Source: Cyclaneusma minus
Taxonomy: Eukaryota; Ascomycota; Leotiomycetes; Marthamycetales; Marthamycetaceae
DNA length: 64,000 bases
Reading direction: 5' to 3'
Assembly: GCA_037179335.1 (NCBI GenBank)
Contig: JAKZHN010000025.1
Location: 248,001 to 312,000, forward strand
Shown here: piece after piece, positions 12,286-24,038 of the stretch
Numbering within the stretch: the first letter of the stretch is position 1
Layout: each line of letters begins with the position of its first letter
Translations under genes and position numbers: made by a program
Notes under the pieces: generated by a model
The model's input: only the letters and a program-made list of their open reading frames with translations
Database searches by the model: none
What the model was told of the DNA's origin: nothing

Positions 12286-14931
12286 TCACTTCTTGAAGGT
12301 ATGCGACTTTCCGGCCTTCTCTCCCTGCAACTTTCTCATGCCCTTTGGCGCATCCGCACTCTTGGAGTACGGGTCAAACTCTTTCTTCTGCTTCTTCGAC
12401 TCGCGCTTGTCATCTCCTTTACCCTTGGAATACAGGACAGAAGCAGCCTTTGCATAATCAAAGTCTTCTTCCTCCTCTTCATCACCCTCGGCAGCACCTT
12501 CGCCCATCTCGATATCGTTCTCGCCGCTCTCATTTGTTGATGGATAAGTGACCGTACCAGCAATGTCATAAGCAGCGGCCACAGCGGCCTTGTCAGCGGC
12601 CTCCTGAGCGGCCTTCTCAGCGGCCCTCTTCGCTTTCTTCTCGGCCTTCTTCTCGGCCTTGCGGGCTGCTTTGCGTGCAGCCTTCTCGGCTTCTTCGGCG
12701 CTCAGAGGAATTTCGTCTTCGGCGCCTTGTCCAGCAGCAGGTGTATTGGCGGCCACGGGGTCTTCGACAGCGTACTTGCGCTTATTTCCTTTCTTGATGA
12801 CGAACGCTTCATTATCACCATCATCCAGCTGGATCTTGTCAGCCTCGAGTTCAGCTTTCGCGGGCTGGCTGACTTGGGGCGGTTCGTCCTTGGCGGTAGA
12901 AGCTGCTGTAGTTTCCGATGTCGAAGGTAGAGGCATCGCGATTCGGAAAAGCGACGTAGCAATACCCTTTGCGCCATCCCAAATACTGCTTCCGAAAGCA
13001 CCACCCCAGAACCTCGACTTCTCACTGCGCTCCACTTCCTGCGGCTGCATCACAGTCTTCGTGGTAACCGGCCCATCGCTCTTCTCAAGGACAGTCTTCG
13101 CCACAGCACCCACAGAGTCTGGTCGGAGAATATCCATCGAGTTGGGTCCATCCTTACCCTTCTCCTTCGCCTCTTTGATAATTTCCAGCAATTCTGTAGC
13201 ACGCGATCTAACACTGTGCGAAATGGGATGGATGGAACCGAATAACGTTGCGACATCTGCAGGCATCAGTTTCGCCAGGTTGAGAAGCACGCTAGTGGAC
13301 ATGATAAAACCCGGGCTGTCGTCGTCAGCACGGGCGACCTTGTCACGCCAGCCGTGAACAGCACGAAAGACGGCAAATTGCTCGCTGTTGAAGAGCGAAG
13401 GGGTCTTTTGGAGGAGATTGTACCATCCACCTGGTCCCTTGCCTGATTCGGCGTCATAGGATATGTTGGAATGACGGTGTAGAGATGTCTCCTTGGAGAG
13501 CTGGAGAACTTTTTCGATGCGATTCTCGCTTGGCTCGAAACGGTCGGATCGAGTAACCAGTTCATTCCGCAAGTGGTCATAGATGTACAAGAGAAAGTGC
13601 GTATCGGCACGGGCGTAGAAGAACATCTCTTTGGGAAGGGGTCGGATTCGCCAGTCGGCGAGTTGGTACTGCTTGTCGGCGTCAAAGTCGACAAAGCGCT
13701 TCAGTAAGTAGGCAAGGCTACCTCCAGGGTATCCTAAGGTCCTGCAGGCATGGTGAGTGTCAAAGAGGCCTACCACGTACAGCCCCAAGTCTCGCTGTAG
13801 CCAAATGATATCCATAAAGGCGCCATGGAATACCTTGATGATGCGAGGGTCTGCAAACACCTCGTTTAGAACCTGCAAGTCCTGGCGCCATGGCTTGAGG
13901 GTGTCCACAATCCAATCCTTCTCACGGGTACTAATCTGCATTAGCGACACAAGACCAGTGTAAGTGCGAGCATCATGGTGCTCCAAATCCACGGCAATCT
14001 CAGACGCGCCCTTCAGTTCCTTCAGCATCTCAAGGACGCCTTCGAATGTGTCGACAAACACCGCAGAGGTAGTCTCTATGGGTTGGTGGAGGATGGGGTC
14101 GGCGGATTCGTAGACAGCCTTGGGGTATTCGAGCTGCAGAATTTCGGTTTCGTACGGATGCCTAAATCTGTTGGACATGTCAGTTTCACCCAGTTTCGCG
14201 AGTCTTTTGTTTGATTCACGAGCGGATTTCCTCGCTCCCTTGCCCAGTTCCTTGAACCGGTTTGTAGCTTCATCGTGAACAAGCAAAGGTAGGAGCTTGT
14301 GGTAATCGTACTGAGGTAGCTGGTATTCATCCGTAAACATCTCCAAGCTCTTCTCCAACGGAACGACAGCATGCGGTTTCGACGTAAGAAGAGGCCTCCA
14401 GGGCGAAGCATCCGAGTTGTCCGGCTTGTGATCGAAAGCCAATTGTGGCTTGAGCAGGTTCTCGGTGCGGGGTCTCTTCGAGGTGGTGGTGCTGCGTCTG
14501 GGAGTCACAGAGCCCGACTAAAGCACTGGATTAGCATATTGTAATAGGGCAGTACGTTATCCACCAACCTGATCGCGCTCGGAAGCAGAGCGCGGCTTGA
14601 TGAGGCCGGTGTATTCGTCCAAACAGGTATCAGTCTTTTCGAGCAGAGAGTCAACCACATCCACGACACCCCGCCAGTTTGTGTCCACATCGTCAAGTTC
14701 CTCGAGAACAGGTGCATTCTGTCCGGCGACTGAGCTCGCTGACTTGAGCAGGCGGCCAGAGAGATCGAGGAGGCGGGCACTCCGCTCATCAAGCGCTTCA
14801 CCAACGCGGGGATCGAGGGACCGCTGGAAGGGAAGGTCTTCGGCGGAGATCTGGCCAACCGATCTGGTGGTCGAGACGATGGCGGCAAAGACCGGTTCCT
14901 GCAAGGACTTGATGTCCTGCGGTTCAGCCAT
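12286..14931 (-). CDS. RRP6: Rrp6 / EXOSC10, nuclear exosome 3'-5' exoribonuclease
   Basis: Rrp6 is the nuclear exosome exonuclease that trims 5.8S rRNA, snRNAs and snoRNAs and degrades aberrant transcripts. Two exons, 14569-14931 and 12286-14517, give 864 aa. The start is MAEPQDIKSL; an ATG 33 nt upstream is possible. The first exon encodes the PMC2NT domain that pairs with the Rrp47/C1D cofactor. The DEDD-Y exonuclease domain lies at about 280-440: EIAVDLEHHDARTYTG (first D and E), HGAFMDIIWLQRDLGLYVVG (third D), and YARADTHFLLYIYD (final Y and D). An HRDC domain follows near 490-580. The C-terminus is Lys/Ala-rich (repeats of KKAEKKAK type) with an acidic patch, typical of the exosome-binding and nuclear-localisation tail. 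It is divergent from MDM35. Confidence 0.96.
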
Positions 14932-15522
14932 TGCTGGCTGTAGTCCTACGTACTGAAAGTTCAAGCTGGATTGGGTCGAGTTGAGGACGGGCGAATTGCT
15001 TCACAAGGTTGAGAGTGGAGCGGGCGAGACAGGAGGGTAGTCGGTCGCGCAGTGGGTCCAGGGCAGAATGATTGAAGGCGAAAGATGGTAGTCAACTTCG
15101 TGGGATTGAGTGCGGAGAAGTGCGCAGTTGCAAGATCAGTGTTGTGGAGTGCTTCAGAGTTTGGAGCTCATGTTCACAAAATTATCGCGCGAGGCCTCAG
15201 CCGTGTCTTGGCGCGCGATAAGATAAGGATTCCTGCACGGACAAGATCGAAATGCAGCCTCAGCCAGCCGATACTTTACATTCCAGCTTTAAAATAGATG
15301 GTGGACTAAACTTCCAATTATTAACGAACGAGACGATACATAAGGATTTCAATGGTTGATTTCTGAGTATAGATCGAGGCTTTTGATAGCAGATGATTCG
15401 AAGTTCTTGGCACGTGTGACTCCAGGCAGCTGGCGAATTCGTACTTCCCTCTGGCCTTGAAGCCGAACTCTTCCAAGCCTCCAAAACGCTCATTGACGAA
15501 CACCAAAAGATCGACCGTCATC
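14932..15522. promoter_or_regulatory. Shared divergent promoter of RRP6 and MDM35
   Basis: There are 591 bp between the two start codons, reading outwards, with no ORF of note. I see no clear TATA box or named factor site. Co-regulation of the pair is inferred from geometry only. Confidence 0.5.
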
Positions 15523-15937
15523 ATGTCTGCCTCTCTTGCACCCGAATGTAATGAGGCGAAGGAGTGAGTATCATCGAATACAGCCGAAAAAGCGCAGCTC
15601 AGAGCTAACGTGCCTTCAGACGCTACGATTCTTGCTTCCTGAAATGGTACAGCGAGAGTAAGGAGATCACCAGCCCCCCCAAACTCGCTCGCACTGTCTA
15701 ACTCCACGCAGAATACCTGAGAGGAAATGGCACCAAAGATGAGTGCGAGCCGCTATTTAAAGAGTACAGGAAGTGTTTGACGGTTTGTCTCGCTGGTCCT
15801 CGCAGGTTGTAGCAAAACGGTGGCGATACTGATCAAGAATCAAGGGTGTGTTGAAAGAGCGTGGAATCGACAAGATGCTGGAAGAAGCGCGGGAAGACAA
15901 CAAGGAGAATGATCTGAATTTCATGAAGCGGAAATGT
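15523..15937 (+). CDS. MDM35: Mdm35 / TRIAP1-like mitochondrial intermembrane-space protein
   Basis: Mdm35 partners with Ups1/Ups2 in shuttling phosphatidic acid and phosphatidylserine between mitochondrial membranes. Four small exons are read: 15523-15563, 15620-15657, 15712-15782 and about 15845-15935. They encode about 80 aa beginning MSASLAPECNEAKE. The twin CX9C motif is complete: the first pair spans C-NEAKERYDS-C and the second C-EPLFKEYRK-C. The conserved tail KERGIDKMLEEARE follows. All donors are GTRAG or GTTTG. The third acceptor is AG with a poor tract and is the weakest point. The reading frame ends at a TAA formed across a last splice, or at a TGA downstream if that splice is not used. 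Yeast Mdm35 is 86 aa. The gene is too small and split to stand out as a long ORF. Confidence 0.9.
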
Positions 15938-16311
15938 GAGTTTTGCCGGCTATTCTCGACGGAGGCGTGGGATGTGTGCTGATGAAGTGCTAGAACACGG
16001 GATGGATGCGCTTTGAGGGAAGCATTGGGGAAGGCGTTTGGATGTCGGAGTTATGTGGGAAACTCTTCACTCATGGAACTTGCAGATTCTTGATTTGCCT
16101 CAAAACAATGGCGACAAATAGCTTTCAAATCTGCCTTCAACTTCCTGTCCAGGCTCTCCTCTCTTCTCGGGGCCCATGAGCTCCAGCCACAGTGGGTCGT
16201 GCTTTTCTAAACGACGAACGAGCATCTCGTCCACGCTCATTCTCCAACTGGAGGATGAAGGAAGGCCCCTTCACGTACCCCAAGCTAAATTGACATTCGG
16301 AATTCCAATCG
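15938..16311. other. Intergenic between MDM35 and the duplicated region
   Basis: This holds the MDM35 3' end and short frames only; nothing else is recognised. Confidence 0.5.
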
Positions 16312-17655
16312 GTGGGGGAAGTCCCGCACACACAATGATCTGTATTTGATTTTTGCCCTCACATATCTCAAGCTCTCAATACGAAAGAAGATGTCGATGC
16401 CTTTGGGACCTCTCAAGTCCTACGCAACCTCTCAAATTCTTTGGAATCCCCAAGTTTCTTGGAACCTCTCGTGTCTCCTGGAGCCTTTTATATCCTTCAG
16501 AATCCCCCGAGCTCTATGTAAGCTTCCAGGACCCTTGGAATATCCCAAATTACTTTGAATATTCCAAACCACTCGACATATTCCCAATTACTCGAAATAT
16601 TCTCAATTACTTGAAATATCCGCAATTAGTCGAAATGATCTACTTCCGGTGTCAACTGTCTGACCAGCTGCCAGCACTTAGCGGTGGCCCGTGCGCTGCG
16701 CCACCGCTAGCGCCAAGACTGGGAATGGCTTCAAGAGATTCCGGAGCTCTCTCTCCTCTCTAGATCACTACAACCAAGCTATTACGACCCTACCTGACGT
16801 CAGCTGTAGCCATTGATTCTCACTACCCCCTCCACACCGACATCAACAGCAGCGTCGTCCTCATTGTGCTCCTCTAAATCCCCACACTCGGTTACAGGCG
16901 TACTCGACTGTCAGTGTTGGCTGGCGAGGTGGCGGTCGTCTACGGCTTTGGTCCAGTATGGCAGACACGAAACTTGAGTCGGGTAGAGGGCGTACTGAAC
17001 GGAGTACTTGGGAGTACGATGCAGAACTCAGTCCAGGAAGCAAGCAAGTGCCGCCAAACGACGGAGGCCTAACAATCCTGTCACTATCGACAACGACAAC
17101 AACATGACCGAGAACACAGACCCGAACGAACCCCTCTTGTCAACAACGAGATCACCGAGAACGCACCTCTTGAACCCGATCAGACTACTCCGATCAACGA
17201 CTCCAGGACGACGAGGCAGGTGGGGGAAGTCCCGCACACACAATGATCTGAATTTCATTTCTGTTCTTACATATCTCAAGCTCCCAATACAAGACTTGAT
17301 CTACTTCCGGTGTGAACAGCAGCGTCCTCCTATTGTGCTTCTCAAAATCCCAAACTCGGTCAGAATCGTTCTCGGTTAGTTGGCAAAGTGGTCGCTGTCG
17401 GAAACCTCAGCGATCAGTATTGGCTTGCGAAGTGGCGGACGTCTGCGATTTTGTATCAGAATGACGGACAAGAAGCGTACTGAACGCGCCACCTGGGAAT
17501 ACAATGCCGACCTCAGCCCCGGAAGCAAGAGAAGAGAGAGGAAGAAGCAGGCTAGAGCTGCCAGACGACGCAGGCCGAACAATCCCGTCACTGTCGACAA
17601 CGGCGACAATATGACCGAGAACCACGAACCCGAACCTCCTCATGCTGACAATGAC
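16312..17655 (+). repeat. Partial tandem duplication (units at 16,312 and 17,220)
   Basis: The same sequence GTGGGGGAAGTCCCGCAC starts both units, 908 bp apart. Blocks 16,312-16,385, 16,637-16,652 and about 16,846-17,150 correspond to 17,220-17,296, 17,298-17,313 and about 17,314-17,640. Unit 1 carries two extra inserts: about 16,386-16,636 (GGAATATTCC-type repeat) and about 16,653-16,845. Both units contain a basic coding-like segment with RRRPNNPVT followed by NNMTEN or DNMTEN. The copies have drifted, so this is not a recent event. Confidence 0.75.
16386..16636. mobile_element. Insert of GGAATATTCC-type repeat inside duplication unit 1
   Basis: About 250 bp of short imperfect repeats (GAATATTCCAAA, CCCAATTACTCGAAATATTC and similar) is absent from the matching place in unit 2, which acts as an empty site. 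The composition equals the core of the two MITEs at 24.0-24.9 kb. I do not see clean terminal inverted repeats here. Confidence 0.5.
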
Positions 17656-19485
17656 ATTTAGAACAACGTCCTCTTGAACGAATCCATGGTCGACAATGAC
17701 ATTCTAAACGACCCCCCCTCCAACGAACCCCCTCATATCGACAATAACATCCTGAACAAATCTCTACCTTTCCAGCCAACCTTCGTCTCACAAAGCGCTG
17801 GAGTCCCATCCCACACCTTCAACTCTGAACCCCCCCCTTCACCCTGTGAAGGACCTATTCAATCTTCAACCCAATCAGACTACCGATGTCACCTCCAGCC
17901 TTGCCCCTGATGAGGTTTTTTCTTCCCACGAACAGAACAATGGCGCATCGAGTGCCCAGCATCAACAGCAAGATTCCTTCCAATTCGACCCCTCTGCCCG
18001 AGTCATCGACCCCGGTCCACGCCCTCCCCCACACCTGGCCTACTCCCAGCCTATGCCGGATCAATGGTCTCCTCTCCCCACCGGCGCCTCGCCAGATGTC
18101 GACATTGACCTTGACGGGATCCCTGCCGATGTTACTTCCGATGACCCATTTGTAGCTGGCCTCGACATTGATGCCAACAATCCCCCCCTGAACCACTCCT
18201 CCGCGCAGGCTCCACCAACATTGGCCGAAGTTCTGACCCAGTATGGTGTGGGTGGAAAGATGGGCTTGCTTTTGTTTATTTTCCGCGTGAGTCCAACTGA
18301 CAAGAAATCCCGGGAAGGCCGGGCCAAAAAAGCCAAGGCGATTAACGACAACGATTTGCCACTCCTGAGAGCACTGAGTCCACTTTTGGCAAATTGCGAG
18401 GAACGCCGATGGGTGTGGTCCCAGATCCAAGCGAAAACCCCATTGCCAGGATACGGGCGTTGGAGCACAATGAGAGATCAGCCATTCGACCTTCGAGGTG
18501 TGCCCGGGGGCGATTTGAAGGGGTTGTACGAAAAGGGCGATCATATGGAGTGGCCAGGTGTCATGGCCAGCCACGCGGCAAATGGTGGAGCTTTTACCCT
18601 CACTCGCATTTGCAGTGTAGAGGGGTTGACCCTCGATATAAGCAGCCTTCGTCAATGGAATCGGGAATGGCCCGTGACAAATTTCCTCCTTTACACCTTC
18701 AACAATGTGTGGCTAAACAAGCTGACCAGGCCCTCTCCGACTATGATCCCGCTGGACACTGAACGCCGCTACTGCGTGATAACGCTGGCAGAGTTTATTG
18801 CCGCATATGACGCAACTCTAATGTCGACGTCGGCAGTCATTTCCCATGCGGAGTTTGTGGCGCGGGAGTTCAAGGCTCTCTACACTCTACGATACGAGCT
18901 TCTTGCGCGAAACACGACACAACGAAGTACATTTGCCGGTTCTACGCCAGACACAACTTTGTCAGCTGCCCTAGCAATCACCACGACTGAGCAAATGCCG
19001 CCGCCCTCTGGCTCACCTAACAAAAAGTGTACAAGATGCAGGGTGTCGAGGCCGGCGATTGAATTCGTGGGCATGTCGAATACCAGCCTTAAGACCTGTA
19101 GTAGATGCAGAGTAAGATTTATTTATCCCCCTTACATATATTCAAGCTTTTATTAATACATGTTCAGGGCCTGCAAAAAGCTTGGGCCTCAGCTTCCAGG
19201 GCAAGGAAAGCCGGATCTAAAGAAACAGCAGCTCCCTCTTCCTCTGATTCTCCGTTTGACGGGGATACTGATTCCAATGCCGGCCATGGTGTCGGTCCGA
19301 GCGGTTGGCAAAGTTCCAGGCGATTGTCGAGGCAGCCTTTGTCTCTCGGGGTCTTGTTTGTCTTTTCGAGCCGCTGGGACTGCGACGTAGACGGAGGGTT
19401 TGAGGAGTGGGAGCGAGAGCTCGTCCTGGGAGGTGGGAGGTGGCATGAGAATGGATTCTGCTTCGAGGGATTCAAGGGAATCTGA
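17461..19485 (+). pseudogene. Hypothetical CxxC zinc-motif protein, 5' half probably broken
   Basis: A frame starting MTDKKRTERATWEYNADLSP at 17,461 stays in phase to about 17,910 except for one TAG at 17,659. From about 17,830 the coding frame switches by one near a run of seven C residues. It then stays open from 17,846 to 19,111, passes an intron (19,112-19,167) and ends at 19,485. The 3' part has a weak Asp/Pro-rich start and a middle with many tryptophans. Near the end comes KKCTRCRVSRP followed by KTCSRCR, a CxxC...CxxC pair that probably binds zinc. I know similar uncharacterised fungal proteins with such a motif but no function. Either an unseen intron removes the stop and shift, or the gene is disabled. 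The 5' end duplicates the segment at 16.8-17.2 kb. Confidence 0.55.
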
Positions 19486-20907
19486 GAGGATTGAAGGGAC
19501 TTGAGGAAATCGAAGTTACTTTGGGAAATCCCAATTACTTTGGATTCCCAAAGAAGTCGAGAAGGGTCAGATGTGTGGGCGGAGGAGATGACTATGAGTG
19601 GAATTGTGATTCTGCTTTATATATGTTTTTTCTGCTAATCTGCATTGCTCCCAACAACATCAAAAATACAAATACTACATTTTGCAGTGCCACAAGTAGC
19701 GTTGACTTCAAACGTGTTAACATGGTCGCAAGATATCTAGATTGCGGTATAGTTCGAACGTCCGGCTACCGTTAGACACAAATGTCGCCGATATTCATAT
19801 CCCATTTTTACCTCGTTCAGCCGGTGGCCACGGGCTTTAGGTATTGCTAGCAGTAGTTCATCTGCAGCTGTGCGAAGGGTTTGGGTCAAAGACAGCGTCG
19901 CCGCCGCCTTTGTGGGGATTGCCGAAGTCCTTCCAATTGTCGTCAAGGTTATCTTCGTCGCCAGTCTTGGGGTGGCCGTCATTGTAGCCGTACCTAGGAG
20001 CCATCGAGCTTCGGCGGCGCTTGACTCCTTCTGCCGTTGAGGGGACAATAAGGCAACTGGGAATACTTCAAGTAACTGGGAATATTCAAAGTCAAGTAAC
20101 TGGGAACACTTCGGGTAACTGGGAATATTCAAAGTCAAGTAACTGGGAACACTTCGGGTAACTGGGAATACTTCGATGAACTGGGAATACTCGAAGGAAT
20201 CGGGGAACTTAACTTCAACCCGCATTACATTATTTTCGCAAATTCCAGATCGATGTCCACCCAGCTACGAAGCATACAGTCGATGCCAACACCATGTCCC
20301 TACTCTCCTATCCGCTGCCTGGAACAATACAATATCTATACATGGTTGCTGCTGTCGACGGGACATGCCAACTGCTGTGGCTCGTCACTATGGTCTCAAG
20401 ATGGGAGAAAGAGGTTGAGGTAGCTCGGGTTGATGGAGCAGTCGCGAGACTGCTGAGCGCGAGGTCGCTGGGCTTGAAGCGACCTAAGTAGCAAAAACGG
20501 GCAATTTACAGCGTGGACGAGATGCTCGTTCGTCGTTTGGAAAAGTACGACCCGCTGCCGCTTCCACTGTCACGAGCTGGGTCCGGGACTCCAGCCAGGG
20601 CTAGGATATAGACCACTGTCAGTAGGTGTCTATTGCTATGAAGAGAGAAAAGCTCTCTGACTATCGTGAGAACTGGTTGTGTGGCGCACGGACCAGTGGC
20701 ACCGACACTAGCGCGTCTTGGCTCTTGAATTGAATCACGGTTTTGTCAACCACTCGCTGTCTTAGAGGTCTCACTCGTCTGACTCGCGTCACCCAGCTCC
20801 TCCCAGTTCCACTCCATTCGAGACACCCAATTGTTGCGGTTGCAGAAACCGAGTTTACCTTTGATATTCTGAAATTGCTGGTGATGCGCCAAAGCTAATC
20901 GTAGCGA
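19486..20907. other. Repeat-bearing intergenic region
   Basis: No gene is recognised. GGAATATTCC-type repeats occur at 19,490-19,570 and 20,040-20,210; the remainder holds only short frames. Confidence 0.5.
20041..20215. repeat. Short tandem repeats of AACTGGGAATA type
   Basis: TAACTGGGAATATTC and variants are repeated. A roughly 54-bp block containing TCAAAGTCAAGTAACTGGGA and ACACTTCGGGTAACTGGGAA occurs twice in direct orientation. The motif is the same as in the MITE cores at 24 kb. Confidence 0.7.
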
Positions 20908-21222
20908 ATGCACCCTTTCTCGAGCCTCACCCTTGGCATCTTCGTAGCGGGCTACATCACTGCGCGCTGGGACCTGGTCACTCGTCTGTACGAGCTTGCT
21001 ATCTTTGCCTGGGACCACGGCGTTGTGGCGCGCGCCGCTAAGGGTTTTGCTGTGCTGACGGTGCTTTTCGTCCTGCTCGTTATACCCATTGAGAGGCTTG
21101 CTTCGAGGGAGACGAAACTGGTTTGTCCTCAATGCTCTCTTGCTGATTCTGTGTCATTCGACTTCCTTGGGTTCCCTACGGCGCAACTTTCTATAAATGT
21201 ACATCTACTGACAGAGAAATAG
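20908..21222 (+). CDS. Small conserved-looking protein with two membrane helices
   Basis: The frame starts MHPFSSLTLGIFVAGYITARW. Residues 7-18 and about 43-61 (FAVLTVLFVLLVIPIERLA) are hydrophobic, with an acidic/aromatic linker RLYELAIFAWDHGVVARAAKGF between. From memory, small fungal proteins of this type exist, but I know no function. The segment after ERLASRETK is probably not coding: a GTTTGT donor follows at 21,121, and the frame then loses protein-like character before TAG at 21,220. The gene lies directly upstream of GPI1 on the same strand, so a long 5' leader or a tandem gene is possible. Confidence 0.55.
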   Translation: MHPFSSLTLGIFVAGYITARWDLVTRLYELAIFAWDHGVVARAAKGFAVLTVLFVLLVIPIERLASRETKLVCPQCSLADSVSFDFLGFPTAQLSINVHLLTEK

Positions 21223-21321
21223 CATCCGAGATCGGGAAATACGGGCATTTCGGCCAGAGAACAACTTCGTCGCCGAGGATCGTTTTAGAGCCAAGGGGTC
21301 ATGCCAGAGAGGGATGGGTTG

Positions 21322-23712
21322 ATGCGAATCTTCTGGCCACTAGACATACCACGAATAGACCGGCCGGGCGTAATAGTAGGATGGAGGAACTCGGATCTAG
21401 ACTTCCTCGTAGTAGCCATACTCGAGGATGTCGAAGTACGTCCACATTGTCATATACAAATGCCACATAAATCAATGTTGACTCTTTTGGTGTAGGTCCG
21501 CAGTGTGGAACATGCGTTGAAAGTCGGGACGCTGTTTCGAAGCGCAAGTCATTCTATTGAACGCATTTTTCAACTATGCGGCCAGCCTTCTATGCATGTG
21601 TTGGGTACGGCGAATGCGACTACGCCGCCGGCGGATTCGGGTCTGATACGGGCGACAACGGGGAATAAGGTGCCTAGCATTGTGTGTCCCAAGGCGGAGG
21701 CTATGCAGATCATCATGTTCACGAGGCCGTTGCCAGACCGGATGCAGTACATGTCGTTGACCCCTATAACCCTGGCTCTCAGCGACAAGGTGGAGAGCGG
21801 TCATCATGCCCCTGGGAGCATTGACGCCGAAGACGAACAAGAAGAGTACAAGAACAGCATCCATAGAAAAGAGCTGGTAGAGAAGCTGAAACTTCATACC
21901 GTTGTCAGCCACCAGCCGACACAAAAAGAGCTCGCCCTACCCACCATCATAAACCAAATCAACTGTTCCTACGAACTCCACCAACTCCTCCAGAAAAACA
22001 TAGCTCTAGTCGGCACCCGAGCAAAGCGAACCCTCAGCGTCTCCGAGCGCGTAGTCGAATCCGCAACCACCATGCGAGACTACATCCTCACCACAGTCCT
22101 CGAGCTCTTCACCATCTACCTCTTCCCCATCATCCGGCGAGCTTTTGTCATTGGGCTATTCTGCCACCGCGTCGTCGCCGAAATGCTGCTGATCGTGCTG
22201 GAATACCGCGCCCGTCCGGATCACGCCGCCCTCAAAGACCTCTCCGCCACAGCCCAACAAGTCGAAATCCGGCTTCAGCAATTCTGCTACTGGCCTATGC
22301 AATACATCACATTACAAAAGCGCAAAGACGATTGGGAAAGCATCACCGATAGTCATCCTGACTACATCCGGTTTTACAATTCGCTGTGGTTAGTTGCTAA
22401 CGATGTAATAATCGGTATTGCGCTTGGAAGTTACATTATTGATAACTCGACATGGGTGGCTGATCAGATCAGCGCTGTTTTGAGCGCTTACACGGTGGCC
22501 GCGCTGCAGCGCACCATCACTTGGCTTATGGACTGGCCTGCTGGATTAAAGCTGAACACTGAACTTGCGGAGTTCTTGGGTGATTTGTTTCTGTGGGTTA
22601 TCGACCACTGGTCCACCTGCGTCGAAGCCCTCCGCCCCGTTCTCCCGCACGTAATCTGGTTCATCGGCTTCTCCTCCTTCGCCGGCGCCTCGATGCCCAT
22701 CGCGCTCTTCAGCGATATGCTTTCAATCCTCACGCTCCACATCTACAGTTTCTACATGGCCTCTGCACGCATCTTCCACTGGCAGCTCACCATCTTGCTC
22801 TCACTCTTCCATCTCTTCCGCGGCCGAAAACACAACGTACTACGCAAGCGTATCGATAGCTGTGACTATGACCTTGATCAATTATTGCTGGGAACGATAT
22901 TGTTTACGTTGTTGTTCTTTTTGTTGCCGACGGTCGTGGTGTTTTATTTGACGTTTGCGACGGCGAGGATGGCGATTATTGGCGTGAAGGCGGGGCTGGA
23001 TACTTGTTTGGCTTGTTTGAATCATTTCCCGCTTTTTGCGCTGATGTTGAGGCTGAAGGATTCGAGGAGGTTGCCTGGTATGTTCGTGGACATGTTTTTG
23101 CCGATTTTCCATTGTCCCCTTTCCGTTTCCCCCAACTCTCGGTTCCCCATCCGGTCCGAGCAAATACAAGTACTAACGCACGCCATAGGCGGTATCCGTT
23201 TCGAACTCCGCACACTCCCTCCCTCCCCTCTCGACCCCACATTGGCCTCACATGCATCCTCCTCCTGCACCTCCCCACCCCCCTCCTCTTCGTCTCAATC
23301 ACCAACATCCTACATCCACCTCCGCTCCATCCCCCTTAGTTTTCGCGCCATGTTCCACCAATACTTCCAACTCGGCCACCGCATCCGCAAACACTACGCC
23401 TCCCCTCGCGTCATCTTATGTCTGGCAACGGGCAAATATGTTCCCCCTATTCATAGGAAGAATTTGTATTCGCTGCAGTATAGTATGTTACCGAAACGAA
23501 GACGGGGGGTGTGGGAGATGTGGGGGGTGCTTACTGAGGGGGGTAGAAAGGACGGGGGGACTGGCGGGGGCGGTGGAGGGAGGCCCACTGGCGGGGGAGG
23601 GAGCCCGAGCGGGAAATGGAGAAGTGGGGGGATGAATGGATTTGGTGGGAATGGGGGATTAGGGCCGGGGATTGGTGGGGTGAGGAAGGTTAGGGAGGGG
23701 AGGAGGAGTTGA
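21322..23712 (+). CDS. GPI1: Gpi1 / PIG-Q, subunit of GPI-N-acetylglucosaminyltransferase
   Basis: Gpi1 is part of the ER membrane complex that transfers GlcNAc to phosphatidylinositol, the first step of GPI-anchor synthesis. Exons are 21322-21435, 21496-23077 and 23189-23712 (739 aa, in phase). The start MRIFWPLDIPR is followed by GVIVGWRNSDLDF, a typical N-terminus of the family. The centre (about 330-560) holds the family signature: SHPDYIRFYNSLWLVANDV, then several membrane helices, and WLMDWPAGLKLNTELAEFLG. Further helices run through LLLGTILFTLLFFLLPTVVV. The third exon contains SFRAMFHQYFQLGHRIRKHY. The last 60 residues are Gly/Arg low complexity, which is unusual and may indicate a different natural end or an additional intron near 23,480. 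An alternative ATG exists at 21,301. Confidence 0.94.
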
Positions 23713-24038
23713 TGGGGTTTGGCGGGGAGGTGTATGGTGTATATTGCTGGTGGGGAAGGTAGTAGGTTAATGGAAGGTACTGAATGCTGAGGTCCGTGTG
23801 TCAAGTTGATGACGGATTAGTGAGAAGGAGCGGCTAGTCTCACAAACAACGTAAGCTGTCTTTTCCTGGGGATCTTGCTGGATTTGAGGTGAGTCGGTTA
23901 GTTTCTGTTTTTGGTTATTTTTAAGTTTTGGCATTTCGCAGTTCATTCGCGCGCTCGTATCTTGATGTAGCGGAAAGTCGTTGGATTGTGGTTTCGAGTT
24001 ATGCTTGTTTTTCTTTGGGGAGTTTTTCTGAGTAGGTA
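23713..24038. other. GPI1 downstream region
   Basis: No gene seen; T-rich stretches of 3' UTR character. Confidence 0.4.

Noticed and set aside
12659..13357. Plus-strand ORF of 232 codons
   Set aside because: Shadow of the RRP6 coding strand, produced by its Lys/Ala-rich region.
15321..15707. Minus-strand ORF of 128 codons
   Set aside because: Overlaps antisense to the first MDM35 exons, which have exact twin CX9C motifs and splice sites.
19740..19780. tRNA B-box-like AGTTCGAACGTCC
   Set aside because: No A box at proper distance and no cloverleaf can be drawn.
23004..23635. Several plus-strand frames near the end of GPI1
   Set aside because: They run through the third GPI1 intron and the Gly-rich end in other frames.
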